Shown: positions 54,784 to 64,000, numbered from the stretch's first letter. The stretch is DNA of 64,000 nucleotides from Acidimicrobiia bacterium (GCA_009841105.1 VXMM01000048.1:1-64000); one strand, 5' to 3'. Notes: generated by a model not told the origin, from the sequence alone. Made by a program: numbers and translations.

Positions 54784-55614
54784 CTACGAGAAGGTCTTGA
54801 GCGCGTCTGCTATCTCGGAGGCGACCAGGTCGGGGCGTTCCACCGGGACCAGGTGACTCTGGCCCGCCATGTAGGTGGTGGTGACGTTGGGAAGCGCCTC
54901 CGGCAGCAGCGCCAGGGAGGGTCCCAGCTCGCCGGCCCGGTCGGTGACGACGAGCCGTACCGGAGTGGCCAGCTCGTCGAGGCGGGCGAAGGCGCCGCAT
55001 TCGGCGCCGGTGGCGAACAGCTCCGCCTCGACCTCTCGTCGGCAGCGCAGCGCCAGCCCTTCCGCTACCTCCTCGAAGCCGTGTTCCACGTAGGCCCGGA
55101 AGGCCTCCGGGTGCCAGCGCTGGAACAACGGCTTGGCCAGGTAGCTCTCGATCAACTCGTCCCGGGAGCCGAAGACCGGGCGCCTCCGGGCTGCTCCCTG
55201 TGCCAGCGAGAACTCGGGGTTGCGCACGAAGGGCGGCGGGATGAGGACCGGTTCGACCAGCACCAGCCCGGTGAAGGTACCGGGACGCAGAAGCTCGGCC
55301 AGGACCAGCACGGTGCCGCCCATCGAATGGCCTACGCCCACCAACGATTCCGGTAGCCTTCCGGCGCCGGCCAGGCTATCGATCAGGCCGACGAGATCCC
55401 TCCCGAATGTCCACCACGACGCCGGAAGCTCCAGTGCCGGCGCCCGTCCGTGGCCGCGGACATCCCAAGCCAGCGCGGCAGCCGTAGCGCCCTGATCCCG
55501 GAGGCTCGACACCACCGGACGCCAGAGCTCTTTGCAGAATCCGGTGGCATGGGCCAGTAGGAGCAGTTCATCGCCCGCGCCGTCATGCCACTCCAGGGCC
55601 TCCTGATTCACCAA
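54784..55614 (-). CDS. Alpha/beta hydrolase
   Basis: A 276-residue alpha/beta hydrolase. The nucleophile elbow is VGVGHSMGGTVLVLAEL, the oxyanion region LLLLAHATGFCKELWRPVV and the acid and His positions are RLVVTDRAGELGP and AGQSHLVPVERPD. Early in the chain WDVRGHGRAPALELP matches the family's Asp-x-Arg-Gly-x-Gly turn. The substrate is unknown. TTG 55614 or GTG 55611 lies 12-15 bases after the aceE stop, so it is probably the second gene of an aceE transcript. Confidence 0.85.
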   Translation of the reverse strand: MVNQEALEWHDGAGDELLLLAHATGFCKELWRPVVSSLRDQGATAAALAWDVRGHGRAPALELPASWWTFGRDLVGLIDSLAGAGRLPESLVGVGHSMGGTVLVLAELLRPGTFTGLVLVEPVLIPPPFVRNPEFSLAQGAARRRPVFGSRDELIESYLAKPLFQRWHPEAFRAYVEHGFEEVAEGLALRCRREVEAELFATGAECGAFARLDELATPVRLVVTDRAGELGPSLALLPEALPNVTTTYMAGQSHLVPVERPDLVASEIADALKTFS

Positions 55615-55625
55615 ACTGCGTCCGC

Positions 55626-58325
55626 TTAATGGTCTGCGCGCCAGGGCTCGACCGCATCGGGGTCGACGGCGTAGCGATCGATCGCTGCCGCCACCGCCCC
55701 CGGATCGACCCCGCCGGTCCCTGCCAGTTGGGACAGGACCGCTACCACCACGTTCGGGCCGTCCACTTCGTAGAACCGGCGGAGGTCCTCACGGGCATCC
55801 GAGCGTCCGAAACCGTCCGTGCCGAGCGACGTGTATGAACCGGGTATCCAGCGGGAGACCTGATCGGGAACCGCCCGCATGTAGTCCGTCACCGCCACCA
55901 CCGGGCCGCCAACAGCGCCGAGACGCTCGGTGACCAGCGGGGTTCGGGGCGCCCGGTGGGGATGCAGACGGTTCCACCGCTCCACCGCGATGGCATCGTC
56001 CCTTAGCCGCCCGTACGAGGTCACGCTCCACAGCTCCGCCCCCACCCCGTAGCGTTCGGCCAGCTCGTCGCGGGCCCACCGGGCGGCGCTGTGACTCGGC
56101 CCGGAGAACAGGATCGTCGCCCCGCGCTCCAAGCCTTCGGGTACTCCGGCAAACCGGTACATACCGCTGACTATCCCCTCCCTGGCGCCGTCGGGCATGG
56201 GCGGCTGGGCATAGTTCTCGTTGTAGATGGTGAGGTAGAAGATGACGTCGTCCTGATCGACGCACATGCGGTGGAGGCCATGCTCGACGATGACCGCGAG
56301 CTCGTAGGCGAACGCCGGGTCGTAGCTGACCACCGCCGGGTTGGTGGAGGCAAGGATCAGGCTGTGCCCGTCCTGGTGCTGGAGGCCCTCTCCTGCCAGG
56401 GTGGTACGGCCGGCGGTCCCGCCCATCAGGAATCCCCGGGCCCGGGCGTCAGCGGCCTGCCAGATGAGATCCCCCACCCGCTGGAACCCGAACATCGAGT
56501 AGAAGGTGAAGAACGGAACGGTCATCACGCCGCGGTCGGCGTAGGAAGTGCCCGAAGCGATGAAGCTGCACATCGACCCCGCCTCGGTGATGCCCTCCTC
56601 CAGGATCTGGCCGTCCTGGGACTCCTTGTATGACAGGAGCAGCGCCGCGTCGATCGGCTCGTACTTCTGCCCTCCCGAGGCATAGATCTTCAGTTCACGG
56701 AACAGCCCGTCCATGCCGAAGGTGCGGGCCTCGTCGGGGACGATGGGCACCACCCTCTCCCCGAAGGCCTCGTCCCTGGCCAGACCCCGGAGCAGCCGCA
56801 CGAAGGCCGAGGTGGTGGAGACCTCGTAGTTACCCGTACCTTCGTGGAACTCGTCATAGATCGAGGGGTCGGGCAACTCGATCTGCCGCCTGACCCGCAC
56901 CGTCCGGAAGGGCAGCATCCCGTTGAGCGCCTTCCGCCGGTCCATCATGTACTGGTACTCGGGAGCGTCTCTCGCGAACCGGCAGTAGGGGAGGTCCCGT
57001 CCGTCCTCAAGCTGCTCCGCCGGGATGTCCTCCTGGAGGCTGAGGCGCTCCCGGAGATCCCGGAACTGCTCGTTGGACATCTTCTTGATCTGATGGGTGG
57101 CGTTGCGCCCCTCGATGTCCGGGCCCAGCGTCCAGCCCTTGATGGTCTTGGCGAGGATCACGGTTGGAGCGCCGGTCTGCTCGGTGGCGGCCTTGTAGGC
57201 GGCGTAAAGCTTCTTGTAGTCGTGGCCGCCTCGGGGCAGCTTCTCGAGTTGGCGGTCGGTCAGGTGCTCCACCATGCGCCGCAACCGGGGATCAGGTCCG
57301 AAGAACTCCTCCCGGATCTGGGCCCCGGGTAGCGACTTCAGGCGCTGGTAGGCGCCGTCGACCGTCTCGTTCATCTTCTCTACGAGCACACCGTCCACGT
57401 CGTTGGCTACCAGCCCGTCCCAACCCCACCCCCAAATCACCTTGATCACGTTCCATCCCGCACCCCGGAACACCGCCTCGAGCTCCTGGATGATCTTGCC
57501 GTTGCCCCGCACCGGACCGTCGAGGCGTTGCAGGTTGCAGTTGACCACCCAGATCAGGTTGTCCAGCTGCTCCCGGGCGGCCAGCGAGATGGACCCGAGT
57601 GTCTCCGGCTCGTCGCACTCGCCGTCGCCGATGAAGCACCACACCCGCGACTCGGCGGTGTCATCGAGACCCCGGTTGTGGAGGTATCGGTTGAAGCGCG
57701 CCTGGTAGATGGAGGCGATCGGTCCGAGACCCATGGAGACGGTCGGATACTCCCAGAAGTCGGGCATGAGCCGGGGGTGCGGGTAGGACGACAGGCCCTT
57801 CGGCGACAGCTCGCGGCGGAAGTTGTCCAGGTGCTCCTTGTCGAGGCGCCGCTCGAGGAAGGCCCGGGCGTAGATTCCAGGAGCGGCATGACCCTGTATG
57901 TACACATGGTCGCCGGGCTGCCCTTCCGCCTTGCCCCGGAAGAAGTGGTTGAAGCCGACCTCGTACTGGGCCGCCGACGATGCGAACGTGGAGAGATGCC
58001 CACCGATCCCCTCGACGGCCTTGTTGGCCTTGACCACCATCACGGCCGCGTTCCAGCGGATGAAGCGCCTGATCCGCTTCTCCAGGTATTCGTCACCGGG
58101 GAACCAGGCCTGCTCCTCGGCGGGGATGGTGTTGACGTAGGGTGTGGAGACGGTCGGCGGGTATGCGACCCCCATCTCCCGGGCACGGTTGAGCAGGGTA
58201 CGAACCAGGAAGCGGGCCCGGGCCTCACCCCGGAATTCGACCACCGCCTCCAGGGAGTCGAGCCACTCCTGGGTCTCCTCCGGATCGATGTCTGGTAACT
58301 GCCGGAAGAACCCGTCAATCTTCAA
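55626..58325 (-). CDS. aceE: Pyruvate dehydrogenase E1, homodimeric
   Basis: An 899-residue AceE, the thiamine diphosphate-dependent E1 that decarboxylates pyruvate and acetylates the E2 lipoyl domain. The ThDP/Mg motif is WCFIGDGECDEPETLGSISL with Asn in NLIWVVNCNLQRLDGPVRGN. Catalytic His and Glu regions are GHAAPGIYARAFLE and EGITEAGSMCSFIA. The family blocks YGVGAELWSVTSYG and TDGFGRSDAREDLRRFYEVD close the C-terminal domain. The length is normal. No E2 or E3 gene is in the window, though in many actinobacteria aceE is likewise unlinked. Confidence 0.95.
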   Translation of the reverse strand: MKIDGFFRQLPDIDPEETQEWLDSLEAVVEFRGEARARFLVRTLLNRAREMGVAYPPTVSTPYVNTIPAEEQAWFPGDEYLEKRIRRFIRWNAAVMVVKANKAVEGIGGHLSTFASSAAQYEVGFNHFFRGKAEGQPGDHVYIQGHAAPGIYARAFLERRLDKEHLDNFRRELSPKGLSSYPHPRLMPDFWEYPTVSMGLGPIASIYQARFNRYLHNRGLDDTAESRVWCFIGDGECDEPETLGSISLAAREQLDNLIWVVNCNLQRLDGPVRGNGKIIQELEAVFRGAGWNVIKVIWGWGWDGLVANDVDGVLVEKMNETVDGAYQRLKSLPGAQIREEFFGPDPRLRRMVEHLTDRQLEKLPRGGHDYKKLYAAYKAATEQTGAPTVILAKTIKGWTLGPDIEGRNATHQIKKMSNEQFRDLRERLSLQEDIPAEQLEDGRDLPYCRFARDAPEYQYMMDRRKALNGMLPFRTVRVRRQIELPDPSIYDEFHEGTGNYEVSTTSAFVRLLRGLARDEAFGERVVPIVPDEARTFGMDGLFRELKIYASGGQKYEPIDAALLLSYKESQDGQILEEGITEAGSMCSFIASGTSYADRGVMTVPFFTFYSMFGFQRVGDLIWQAADARARGFLMGGTAGRTTLAGEGLQHQDGHSLILASTNPAVVSYDPAFAYELAVIVEHGLHRMCVDQDDVIFYLTIYNENYAQPPMPDGAREGIVSGMYRFAGVPEGLERGATILFSGPSHSAARWARDELAERYGVGAELWSVTSYGRLRDDAIAVERWNRLHPHRAPRTPLVTERLGAVGGPVVAVTDYMRAVPDQVSRWIPGSYTSLGTDGFGRSDAREDLRRFYEVDGPNVVVAVLSQLAGTGGVDPGAVAAAIDRYAVDPDAVEPWRADH

Positions 58326-58451
58326 ACGCCCACGCTCCCTTCACGGTCCGTGACCCCACCAACTCTATCGGGGTCGGAACCATGTTGAACCCGGTATCCG
58401 CGCTCCGAGCGGGCGCGGTCGTCTTGGAAGTGCTCCCAGGAGGCCGGTAGC

Positions 58452-59633
58452 GTGGCGATCATGAGTTTCTGGCGCCTGGATCCAGATGTGATCCACCTCA
58501 ATCACGGTTCCTTCGGAGCCACGCCCGGACCCGTCCTGGAGGAACAACGGCGCCTCCGGGAAGCCATGGAGTCCAACCCGACCAGGTGGTTCCTGGCGGA
58601 TTACCAGCCCGCTCTCGACGAGGCTCGATCGAAGGTGGCGGGTTTCGTGGGAACGGATCCGGCCGGGCTGGCATTCGTCAACAACGCCACCGAAGGAGTG
58701 AACTCGGTGCTCCGGTCGCTGGAAGCCGACCTGAAGCCCGGCGACGAGATCGTGGTTACCGACCACGAATACAACGCCTGCCGTAATGCGGCGATGGTGA
58801 CGGCGGCCCGTACCGGCGCCCGGGTGGTGCCTGCCGCTATCCCCTTTCCGCTGCAATCAGCCCGGGAGGTCACCGACAGCATCCTCGATGTGGTCATGGA
58901 CCGGACCCGCCTGCTCATGGTCGATGCGGTGACTTCTCCGACCGCTCTCGTCTTCCCGCTGGAGGAGATCGTGGCGGCGCTGGAGCCGGAGGTCCAGGTG
59001 TTGGTGGATGCGGCGCACGCGCCCGGCATGATCGACTTCGATCTGACCGCCCTCGGCGCCTCCTACGTCACTGCCAACTGCCACAAGTGGATGTGCGCCC
59101 CCAAGGGCTCCGCCATCCTGTACGTGCGGGAAGACCGCCGGGACCGCATCTACCCGGCGGTGATCAGCCATGGCTACAACGGGGGCTGGCCGGCGGAGGG
59201 CGGGCATCTCCACACCCAGTTCGACTGGACAGGCACCGACGACCCGACCGCCTGGTTGGCAACCCCGGCCGCGCTGGATGCGATGGCGGGGCTCCAGCCG
59301 GACGGATGGGACGGCATCAGGCGGTCCAACCGGGAACTGTGCCTGGCAGGGCGGGACATGTTGATCGAACTCCTGGACACCGAGACGCCCGCGCCGGATT
59401 CGATGATCGGAGCGATCGCATCCGTTCCGCTGCCCCGCACACCTTCGGAGGGCGGGACCATCTTCAACCCCCTAATGAAGACCCTCCGAGATCGGTGGCA
59501 CATCGAGGTGATGGTGATGAGTTGGCCGGACCCCTCCGCCAGCTTGCTGCGCATTTCCACCCAGCAGTACAACTCGATCGAGGATCTCGAGCGGCTGGTA
59601 GAGGCGGTGGCCGCCGAATTGGACAAATGCTGA
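58452..59633 (+). CDS. Class V aminotransferase, epimerase-like
   Basis: A 393-residue PLP enzyme of the isopenicillin N epimerase-like branch. It begins with HLNHGSFGATPGPVLEEQRR, a feature of that group. The cofactor Asp and His are in VLVDAAHAPGMIDFDL, and the PLP Lys is in VTANCHKWMCAPKGSAILYV. GTG 58452 has AGGAGG eight bases before it; ATG 58461 is an alternative. The true substrate is unknown and cephalosporin chemistry is unlikely. It is divergent from aceE. Confidence 0.87.
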   Translation: MAIMSFWRLDPDVIHLNHGSFGATPGPVLEEQRRLREAMESNPTRWFLADYQPALDEARSKVAGFVGTDPAGLAFVNNATEGVNSVLRSLEADLKPGDEIVVTDHEYNACRNAAMVTAARTGARVVPAAIPFPLQSAREVTDSILDVVMDRTRLLMVDAVTSPTALVFPLEEIVAALEPEVQVLVDAAHAPGMIDFDLTALGASYVTANCHKWMCAPKGSAILYVREDRRDRIYPAVISHGYNGGWPAEGGHLHTQFDWTGTDDPTAWLATPAALDAMAGLQPDGWDGIRRSNRELCLAGRDMLIELLDTETPAPDSMIGAIASVPLPRTPSEGGTIFNPLMKTLRDRWHIEVMVMSWPDPSASLLRISTQQYNSIEDLERLVEAVAAELDKC

Positions 59634-59698
59634 GGCGGCTGCCGTAGCCTCGCTGACACAACAGACTGGCGGGCACCGGCCTGTGCCTCACCGTATGT

Positions 59699-60580
59699 TC
59701 AGGACCCCTGGTGGACCGGCGCCACCCCGCGTCGGATCACCATCGTCACGGCGCCCAGGACGACCATACCGCCGATCACCACCCAGACAGTGGGTCGTTC
59801 GTCCAGCAAGAGCCAGCCGATGAGCGCGGAGAGGGGCGGCGTGGCGTAGAGCGCAGACGACACGACGGCGGCCGGAGCTCCCACCATCGCCCGCCCCCAC
59901 AGGACGAAGCCCAGGGCGGAGCCGCACACCCCCAGGTAAATGAAGGAAAGCAACGAGTCCCACGGGGCGTCGGCAACCTGACCCGGAGCACCGAGCAGCA
60001 GCGGCAGCGAGGTGACGGCACCTACCCACATCGACCAGGAGGCCACTTGAAGAGGGCTGTACCGGGCGACCAGGGACTTTGCGAGCACGTTGTATAGCGC
60101 GTGAGCGAAGGCGGCGACCAGCAGCAGAAGGCTGGACCCGCCGATATCGAGACCGCCGCCTTGACCGAGGATCACCAACGCCGCCCCAGGGAACGCCAGC
60201 AGAAGGCCCGACCATCCCCAAACTGTCAGGCGCTCCCCGATCATCGGACCTGACAGCACCGCCACGAAGATCGGGGTCAGGGCGATCAGGATGGCGGCGG
60301 AGGCCGACTCCACGTCTTGGAGGCCGATGTAGAGGATGGCCAGATAGAAGGTCATGCCGACTAGCCCGGCTCCGACGACCCGCAGCCGGTCGCCTCGGTC
60401 GGGAAGGCCGACGCGGCGGGGCAACGCGATGACCGAAAGGGCCAGGGCGGCGACCACCAGACGGAGCCCGGAAAGGTGCAGCGGGTCGAAGTGGCGTAGA
60501 CCCACCCTGGCGACCGGATAGGAGAACGACCAGATCAGGATGGCGGCGAATGCAGCCACCATGGCCGACCGGTAAGCCAT
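59699..60580 (-). CDS. EamA-family (DMT) transporter
   Basis: A 293-residue transporter with ten membrane helices in two EamA repeats (LPRRVGLPD loop; AILYIGLQDVESASAAILIA in the first; LYATPPLSALIGWLLLDERP in the second). The gene follows the PIG-L deacetylase after 11 bases, so the two are co-transcribed, and it might move a substrate or product of that enzyme. It is not closely similar to the other EamA protein at 45289-46194. Confidence 0.86.
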   Translation of the reverse strand: MAYRSAMVAAFAAILIWSFSYPVARVGLRHFDPLHLSGLRLVVAALALSVIALPRRVGLPDRGDRLRVVGAGLVGMTFYLAILYIGLQDVESASAAILIALTPIFVAVLSGPMIGERLTVWGWSGLLLAFPGAALVILGQGGGLDIGGSSLLLLVAAFAHALYNVLAKSLVARYSPLQVASWSMWVGAVTSLPLLLGAPGQVADAPWDSLLSFIYLGVCGSALGFVLWGRAMVGAPAAVVSSALYATPPLSALIGWLLLDERPTVWVVIGGMVVLGAVTMVIRRGVAPVHQGS

Positions 60581-60591
60581 ACCAGGCCAGG

Positions 60592-61461
60592 CTAACTGGC
60601 CGTCACCCGCCGCCCGTCTCGGAGTGCCTCGAACAGGTCTGTCTCCCGGAAGGGGGCGTCCACCCTCGAGTGGACACGCTGGAAAGCCTCGATGCCCAGC
60701 ACGTTCGGCACGTCCTTTTCGGGAACCTGCAGCATGAACCAGTCCTCAGGAATCTGGGTGCGGTGAGCTCGTAGGGCGGCAACTTTCTTGTCGATCCAGC
60801 GCCTCACGTCGACCAGCGTGGTGATGTCCTCATCCGGGGTACCCCAGCCTTCCGATTCCTTAGCTTCCTCCTCCGTGATCAGGCCGGCCTCGAGCCGGGC
60901 CATGGTCATCACCCGAACGCGGGAGCGCGGCCAGGTGCTCATGTAGAGCTTGGCCGGTCTCCAGACTTCGTCACCCTCCTCGAGCGGGAACCGGCCGGTG
61001 TCCTCGGCCCCGAAGTAGGCAGCCATACCGACCCGGTGGACCTGGATGTGGTCGGGATGTCCATAACCGCCGAACGGGTCGTAGATGGTCATCACGTCCG
61101 GGCGGTGCCGGCGGATGTGATTGATGAGGCGGGCGGTGGCCTCCGTGAAGTCTGCCTGCCAGAAGCAGTCCGGGTGATCGTTGGGATCAGATCCCATCAT
61201 GCCCGAGTCCCGGTATCCGAGAAAGTGGTGCTGCGAGACGCCGAGGATCGAAACAGACTCGGCCATCTCTTGCGCCCGCACCTCCACCAGACGAGTCCGG
61301 ATCTCGTCGGGATCGTCGTAGTTGTGGACCTCACCCTCGCAGCCGTCGGTGGCTGTGACCACCACCACGTGCTCACCGGCCTCCGCGTACCGCGCCAGGA
61401 CGCCGCCCGTCGAAGTGACCTCGTCGTCAGGATGGGCGTGGAAGGCAAGCAGCCCGGACAT
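60592..61461 (-). CDS. PIG-L deacetylase, Mca/MshB-like
   Basis: A 289-residue zinc-dependent N-deacetylase. The metal site is FHAHPDDEVTSTGG with the second His in YDPFGGYGHPDHIQVHRVG. LGYRDSGMMGSDPNDH and VVVVTATDGCEGEVHNYDDP are typical of the actinobacterial branch that includes MshB and mycothiol S-conjugate amidase (Mca). The length also fits that branch. Whether the organism makes mycothiol cannot be told from this window. ATG 61461 is chosen since the upstream residues lack family sequence. Confidence 0.86.
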   Translation of the reverse strand: MSGLLAFHAHPDDEVTSTGGVLARYAEAGEHVVVVTATDGCEGEVHNYDDPDEIRTRLVEVRAQEMAESVSILGVSQHHFLGYRDSGMMGSDPNDHPDCFWQADFTEATARLINHIRRHRPDVMTIYDPFGGYGHPDHIQVHRVGMAAYFGAEDTGRFPLEEGDEVWRPAKLYMSTWPRSRVRVMTMARLEAGLITEEEAKESEGWGTPDEDITTLVDVRRWIDKKVAALRAHRTQIPEDWFMLQVPEKDVPNVLGIEAFQRVHSRVDAPFRETDLFEALRDGRRVTAS

Positions 61462-61748
61462 GCGCAGTCTCCGGTGGTTAGACGGCGGGTGATTCCGACC
61501 GGGAAGGATAGATGGATCCGCCAGTGTCCACGCCCACACCTCAACTGTCCACCGCAGTCAGACCCGGCGTTCGGTGGGGCTTGCGAGCTCCAACCAAAGG
61601 GATTCCGCCGGCCGGATGAACCGGGCAGATGGTTACGGACGGCCGTCGGTCTTGAGCCGCCCGCCGCTGCGGGAGTTAGCCGAGACCCTTGAGGCTCATC
61701 GGTCGGCTCGCTCAAGCCACCAGACGAAGGACTCGGTGTCGCTGAGCG

Positions 61749-62183
61749 TTGAGCCGTCACGAGGTGACCGTTCTCGCGGCCCATCAACTCGCCGAGCTTT
61801 GCCGGAGCCATTCCCGGACACCACAGGGACTGGCTGACTACCGCTTCATCTTCGATATCCCCGGAGAAGCCGATCTCACGGAGTTGAACAAACGCGCCGC
61901 GGAGACCGAACGCCTGCGCGTATTCGCAGCGGAAATCTGCCGGGAACTGGCAGACCGGGGTCACAGGTTGGGGTATCACACCGCTAGGGACCTCCGGATG
62001 GTCCTGTCTCAACCAAACGAAGGCATGATCCAGTCCGTGCTCGACGCCGTGGCCAGCCCGTTGGTAGGTGCCATCCAGGGCAATCCTCAGAAAGGATATG
62101 TCCTAGCCACCGATCCAAGCGTGACGCAACGCCGCCTCGCCCTCCTCGGCAAGGAACTCACGGGCACCGAGCCAACTCCGTAG
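61749..62183 (+). CDS. Hypothetical protein, possible fragment
   Basis: A 144-residue frame from TTG 61749. I do not recognise it. The sequence is helical and soluble (LAAHQLAELCRSHSRTPQGL; RLRVFAAEICRELADRGHRL; LRMVLSQPNEGMIQSVLDAV; VTQRRLALLGKELT), of the kind seen at the ends of larger nucleotide-binding or regulatory proteins. There is no clear ribosome site, and the 290 bases upstream (61462-61748) show no gene. It may be the C-terminal remnant of a larger gene. Confidence 0.35.
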   Translation: MSRHEVTVLAAHQLAELCRSHSRTPQGLADYRFIFDIPGEADLTELNKRAAETERLRVFAAEICRELADRGHRLGYHTARDLRMVLSQPNEGMIQSVLDAVASPLVGAIQGNPQKGYVLATDPSVTQRRLALLGKELTGTEPTP

Positions 62184-62216
62184 GCAGATCAGCCTGCTAG
62201 TCGTGGATTTGCGGTG

Positions 62217-62417
62217 TCAAACGGTTTCGAACTGCAGGGAAGAAAGGTTCGGCACGGTGGAACGCTCGGAGAGGTTCAACATCTCAACGCCCACAACTTC
62301 GTTGCGCCGGTTGTAGTCGAACACCACTCCCGGAGAGACCTCCTCAGATCCGACAATCGGAGTCTCGTCGAGACGTAGGTAGAGGGCGTCGGCCGCCCTG
62401 TCGACGCTGAGTTTCAT
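62217..62417 (-). CDS. DUF2283 protein (second of pair)
   Basis: A 66-residue DUF2283 protein: LSVDRAADALYLRLDETPI, then SEEVSPGVVFDYNRRNEVVG and VEMLNLSERS. ATG 62417 follows GAGAGG at good distance, preferred over an upstream GTG at 62465. It follows another DUF2283-like gene after 44 bases. DUF2283 proteins are suspected antitoxins in some loci, but no toxin lies here. Confidence 0.82.
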   Translation of the reverse strand: MKLSVDRAADALYLRLDETPIVGSEEVSPGVVFDYNRRNEVVGVEMLNLSERSTVPNLSSLQFETV

Positions 62418-62461
62418 AGCATGCCTCTCATTCTGCGATCGGCGGCGCGGCAGCGAGGGAG

Positions 62462-62725
62462 TCACATGATGATGGTCGAGCCCGGCGTACCGTCGTAGGG
62501 TCTAGTCTGGCTGAGGGCCTGGCGGATGAGGTCCTGGTCGTCGGGGTGTATGCCCTCCAGTGAGATTCCGTTGCTCGCCCAGAGAAACTCGTAGGCGACC
62601 GCCGTGCCCACCTCGTCGACATAAAGAATGCGGCTGCTGTCCAGGCGACGGCCACCACGTTCTTCGCGATCAGGCCGCACGGTCACGTATATGAGATCCC
62701 CTTCAGGGTCATACGTAACTTTCAT
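62462..62725 (-). CDS. DUF2283-like protein (first of pair)
   Basis: An 87-residue protein whose first half (MKVTYDPEGDLIYVTVRP, then RILYVDEVGTAVAYEFLWAS) follows the DUF2283 beta-strand pattern. The second half differs from the short form (GISLEGIHPDDQDLIRQAL). It starts at ATG 62725, 32 bases after moaA stops, and could share its transcript. Tandem DUF2283 genes of different length may have arisen by duplication and divergence. Confidence 0.72.
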   Translation of the reverse strand: MKVTYDPEGDLIYVTVRPDREERGGRRLDSSRILYVDEVGTAVAYEFLWASNGISLEGIHPDDQDLIRQALSQTRPYDGTPGSTIIM

Positions 62726-62757
62726 CGGACGTCCCGTATCGGTCTACCCAGCATGAG

Positions 62758-63765
62758 TTAGCCGCCTATATAGCTCATTTCTATCTTTGGCAGGGCTACG
62801 GTGGCCTCGGAGCGGATCTCCGAGTAGCGATCGTCCCGGGCCGTCCAGATCTGCTGGATGGTGCGGACTATCTCCTCCTCATCCGCTCCGGATCGCAGAA
62901 TTTGGCGGAAGTCGGTGCCCTTGACGGCGAATAGGCACGTGTAGAGCTGTCCTTCGGCCGAGATCCGGGCCCTCGTACACGTTCCGCAGAAGGGCTGGGT
63001 AACCGAGGCGATGAAGCCGATCTCGCCGGCGCCGTCCACATACCGCCAGCGCCTGGCCACCTCGCCCCGGTAGTTGGGAGCCACCGGCTCGATCGGGAAC
63101 TCGGCGTCGATGGTCCGGATCAGCTCGGCGGCCGGTACCACGTCGTCCATCCGCCATCCGTTGGTGGCGCCCACATCCATGTACTCGATGAAGCGGAGAA
63201 TGTGGCCGGTGCCCCTGAAGTGGCGCGCCATGTCCACCACCCCACCGTCGTTTACTCCCCTCTTGACGACGGCGTTCACCTTGACGGGGAGGCCCGCCGC
63301 CGATGCCGTCTCGATCCCGTCCAACACGGCCGCCACCGGGAAGCCCACGTCGTTCATAGCCATGAAGGTGGCCTCGTCCATGGAGTCGAGCGAGACCGTG
63401 ACCCGGGCCAACCCGGCCGCGACCAGCCCCTCGGCCTTGCGGGCCAGCAACGAGCCGTTGGTGGTGAGGGTCACTTCGCAGCTGGTGGCGCCGGCGAGCA
63501 TGGCGACCAGTTTCTCGATGCCCCTGCGCAATAGGGGTTCACCACCGGTAAGCCGTATCTTCTGCACCCCCAGTTGCTCGAAGGCGCGGGCGAGGACGAC
63601 TATTTCTTCGAAGCTCAGCAGCAGGTCGCGCTTCAGGAACACATATTCCCGGTTGAAGATCTCGGCCGGCATGCAGTAGCGGCACCGGAAGTTGCACCTG
63701 TCCGTCACCGAGAGCCGAAGGTCACGAACGGGACGCCCCCTGGTATCCACCACCGCTGGAGTCAT
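62758..63765 (-). CDS. moaA: GTP 3',8-cyclase MoaA
   Basis: A 335-residue radical SAM enzyme that starts molybdenum cofactor synthesis from GTP. The N-terminal radical cluster motif is [17 protein letters not shown] (Cys-x3-Cys-x2-Cys). The SAM-binding block is [20 protein letters not shown]. The second cluster uses [19 protein letters not shown] (Cys-x2-Cys-x13-Cys). The C-terminus ends SYIGG with the required double Gly. No other mo gene is in the window. Confidence 0.95.
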   Translation of the reverse strand: MTPAVVDTRGRPVRDLRLSVTDRCNFRCRYCMPAEIFNREYVFLKRDLLLSFEEIVVLARAFEQLGVQKIRLTGGEPLLRRGIEKLVAMLAGATSCEVTLTTNGSLLARKAEGLVAAGLARVTVSLDSMDEATFMAMNDVGFPVAAVLDGIETASAAGLPVKVNAVVKRGVNDGGVVDMARHFRGTGHILRFIEYMDVGATNGWRMDDVVPAAELIRTIDAEFPIEPVAPNYRGEVARRWRYVDGAGEIGFIASVTQPFCGTCTRARISAEGQLYTCLFAVKGTDFRQILRSGADEEEIVRTIQQIWTARDDRYSEIRSEATVALPKIEMSYIGG

Positions 63766-64000
63766 CCAGACAGCTTAATGGTGGCCCGGACTTCCCGAAC
63801 ATCTCAAGCTCGACTGGTGGGCATGGTGCAGAATGAGAAAAAAGGTCTCGGATTGCTCCAGTGGTTCAGCAATTGTTTACACTAGATTGGCCGCTGATCC
63901 ATGTTGTTCAGGATAACAAGTCGCAGCTACCGCTGCTACATGACCGGAAGGTGGTTCAGGACGCGTTCGAGAGCCCGAAGGCTCGGCGATGAGTCCGGCG
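63766..64000. other. Right-edge stretch without a visible gene
   Basis: No gene can be supported. The stretch is locally more AT-rich around 63836-63920 (runs of A; TTGTTTACACTAGATT) than the surrounding genes. That could be a promoter for a gene beyond the edge, but no start codon with a ribosome site is seen. Confidence 0.3.

Noticed and set aside
58452-59633. Antibiotic (isopenicillin) biosynthesis gene
   Set aside because: Only general similarity to the epimerase branch of class V aminotransferases; no beta-lactam genes are present.

Overview
The window is GC-rich chromosomal DNA from an actinobacterium, most plausibly a member of or near the class Acidimicrobiia. This rests on several things seen here: very high GC with GTG and TTG starts, the dnaG–rpoD–tRNA-Asn order, an MprA/MprB-like two-component pair, a homodimeric AceE pyruvate dehydrogenase, MenA (menaquinone), a Mca/MshB-like AHPDDE deacetylase, and cysteine-rich RCC1-type repeats of a kind I associate with this group. 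The class assignment is inference.

Region 1 (1–8.9 kb) is accessory and decaying. It holds the end of an RCC1-repeat protein, a DUF1761 gene with an internal stop, a DUF3500 gene, a reverse-strand remnant of a secreted-enzyme domain, an RCC1 remnant, a frameshifted DUF2283 gene, an intact DUF2339 membrane protein, a fragment of a D-threonine-aldolase-like enzyme and a lipoprotein with four cysteine-pair repeats. It is bounded by tRNA-Asn (8861–8934) and by a 21-bp exact copy of that tRNA's 3' end at 1346–1366, the geometry of an old tRNA-targeted integration.

Region 2 (8.9–35.8 kb) is mostly housekeeping: rpoD, dnaG, a YceI protein, glycyl-tRNA synthetase, uppS–recO, pterin dehydratase, an mprAB-like pair, an orphan histidine kinase, sufC–Rieske–sufD, a family 5 uracil-DNA glycosylase, a putative glycosidase lipoprotein, a second sigma-70 factor, sufB, dinB and gltBD. 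The suf genes are split by unrelated genes. A 207-bp spacer between the second sigma factor and sufB is bounded by inverted repeats.

Region 3 (36–50 kb) holds metabolic genes and transporters: a class V aminotransferase, the two subunits of an AcnX-type dehydratase, a trypsin-like lipoprotein, an MFS transporter, a 2-hydroxyacid dehydrogenase with an SDR, DoxX, an orphan DNA methyltransferase, EamA, arfB back-to-back with menA, and a SulP transporter coupled to a beta-carbonic anhydrase that seems to start at ATC.

Region 4 (50.1–54.7 kb) is a foreign island and the most interesting part. It carries an FRG-domain/TPR/Gly-rich protein, a Phd/YefM-type antitoxin followed by a wrecked VapC-like toxin, an AT-richer gene whose product has a HEPN-type R-x4-H motif, and a MazE-like (DUF3018) antitoxin followed by a wrecked MazF-like toxin. 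Both antitoxins are open reading frames and both toxins are pseudogenes.

Region 5 (54.8–64 kb) returns to core genes: an alpha/beta hydrolase beside aceE, a second class V aminotransferase, an EamA transporter with a PIG-L deacetylase, a possible gene fragment, two tandem DUF2283 genes and moaA.
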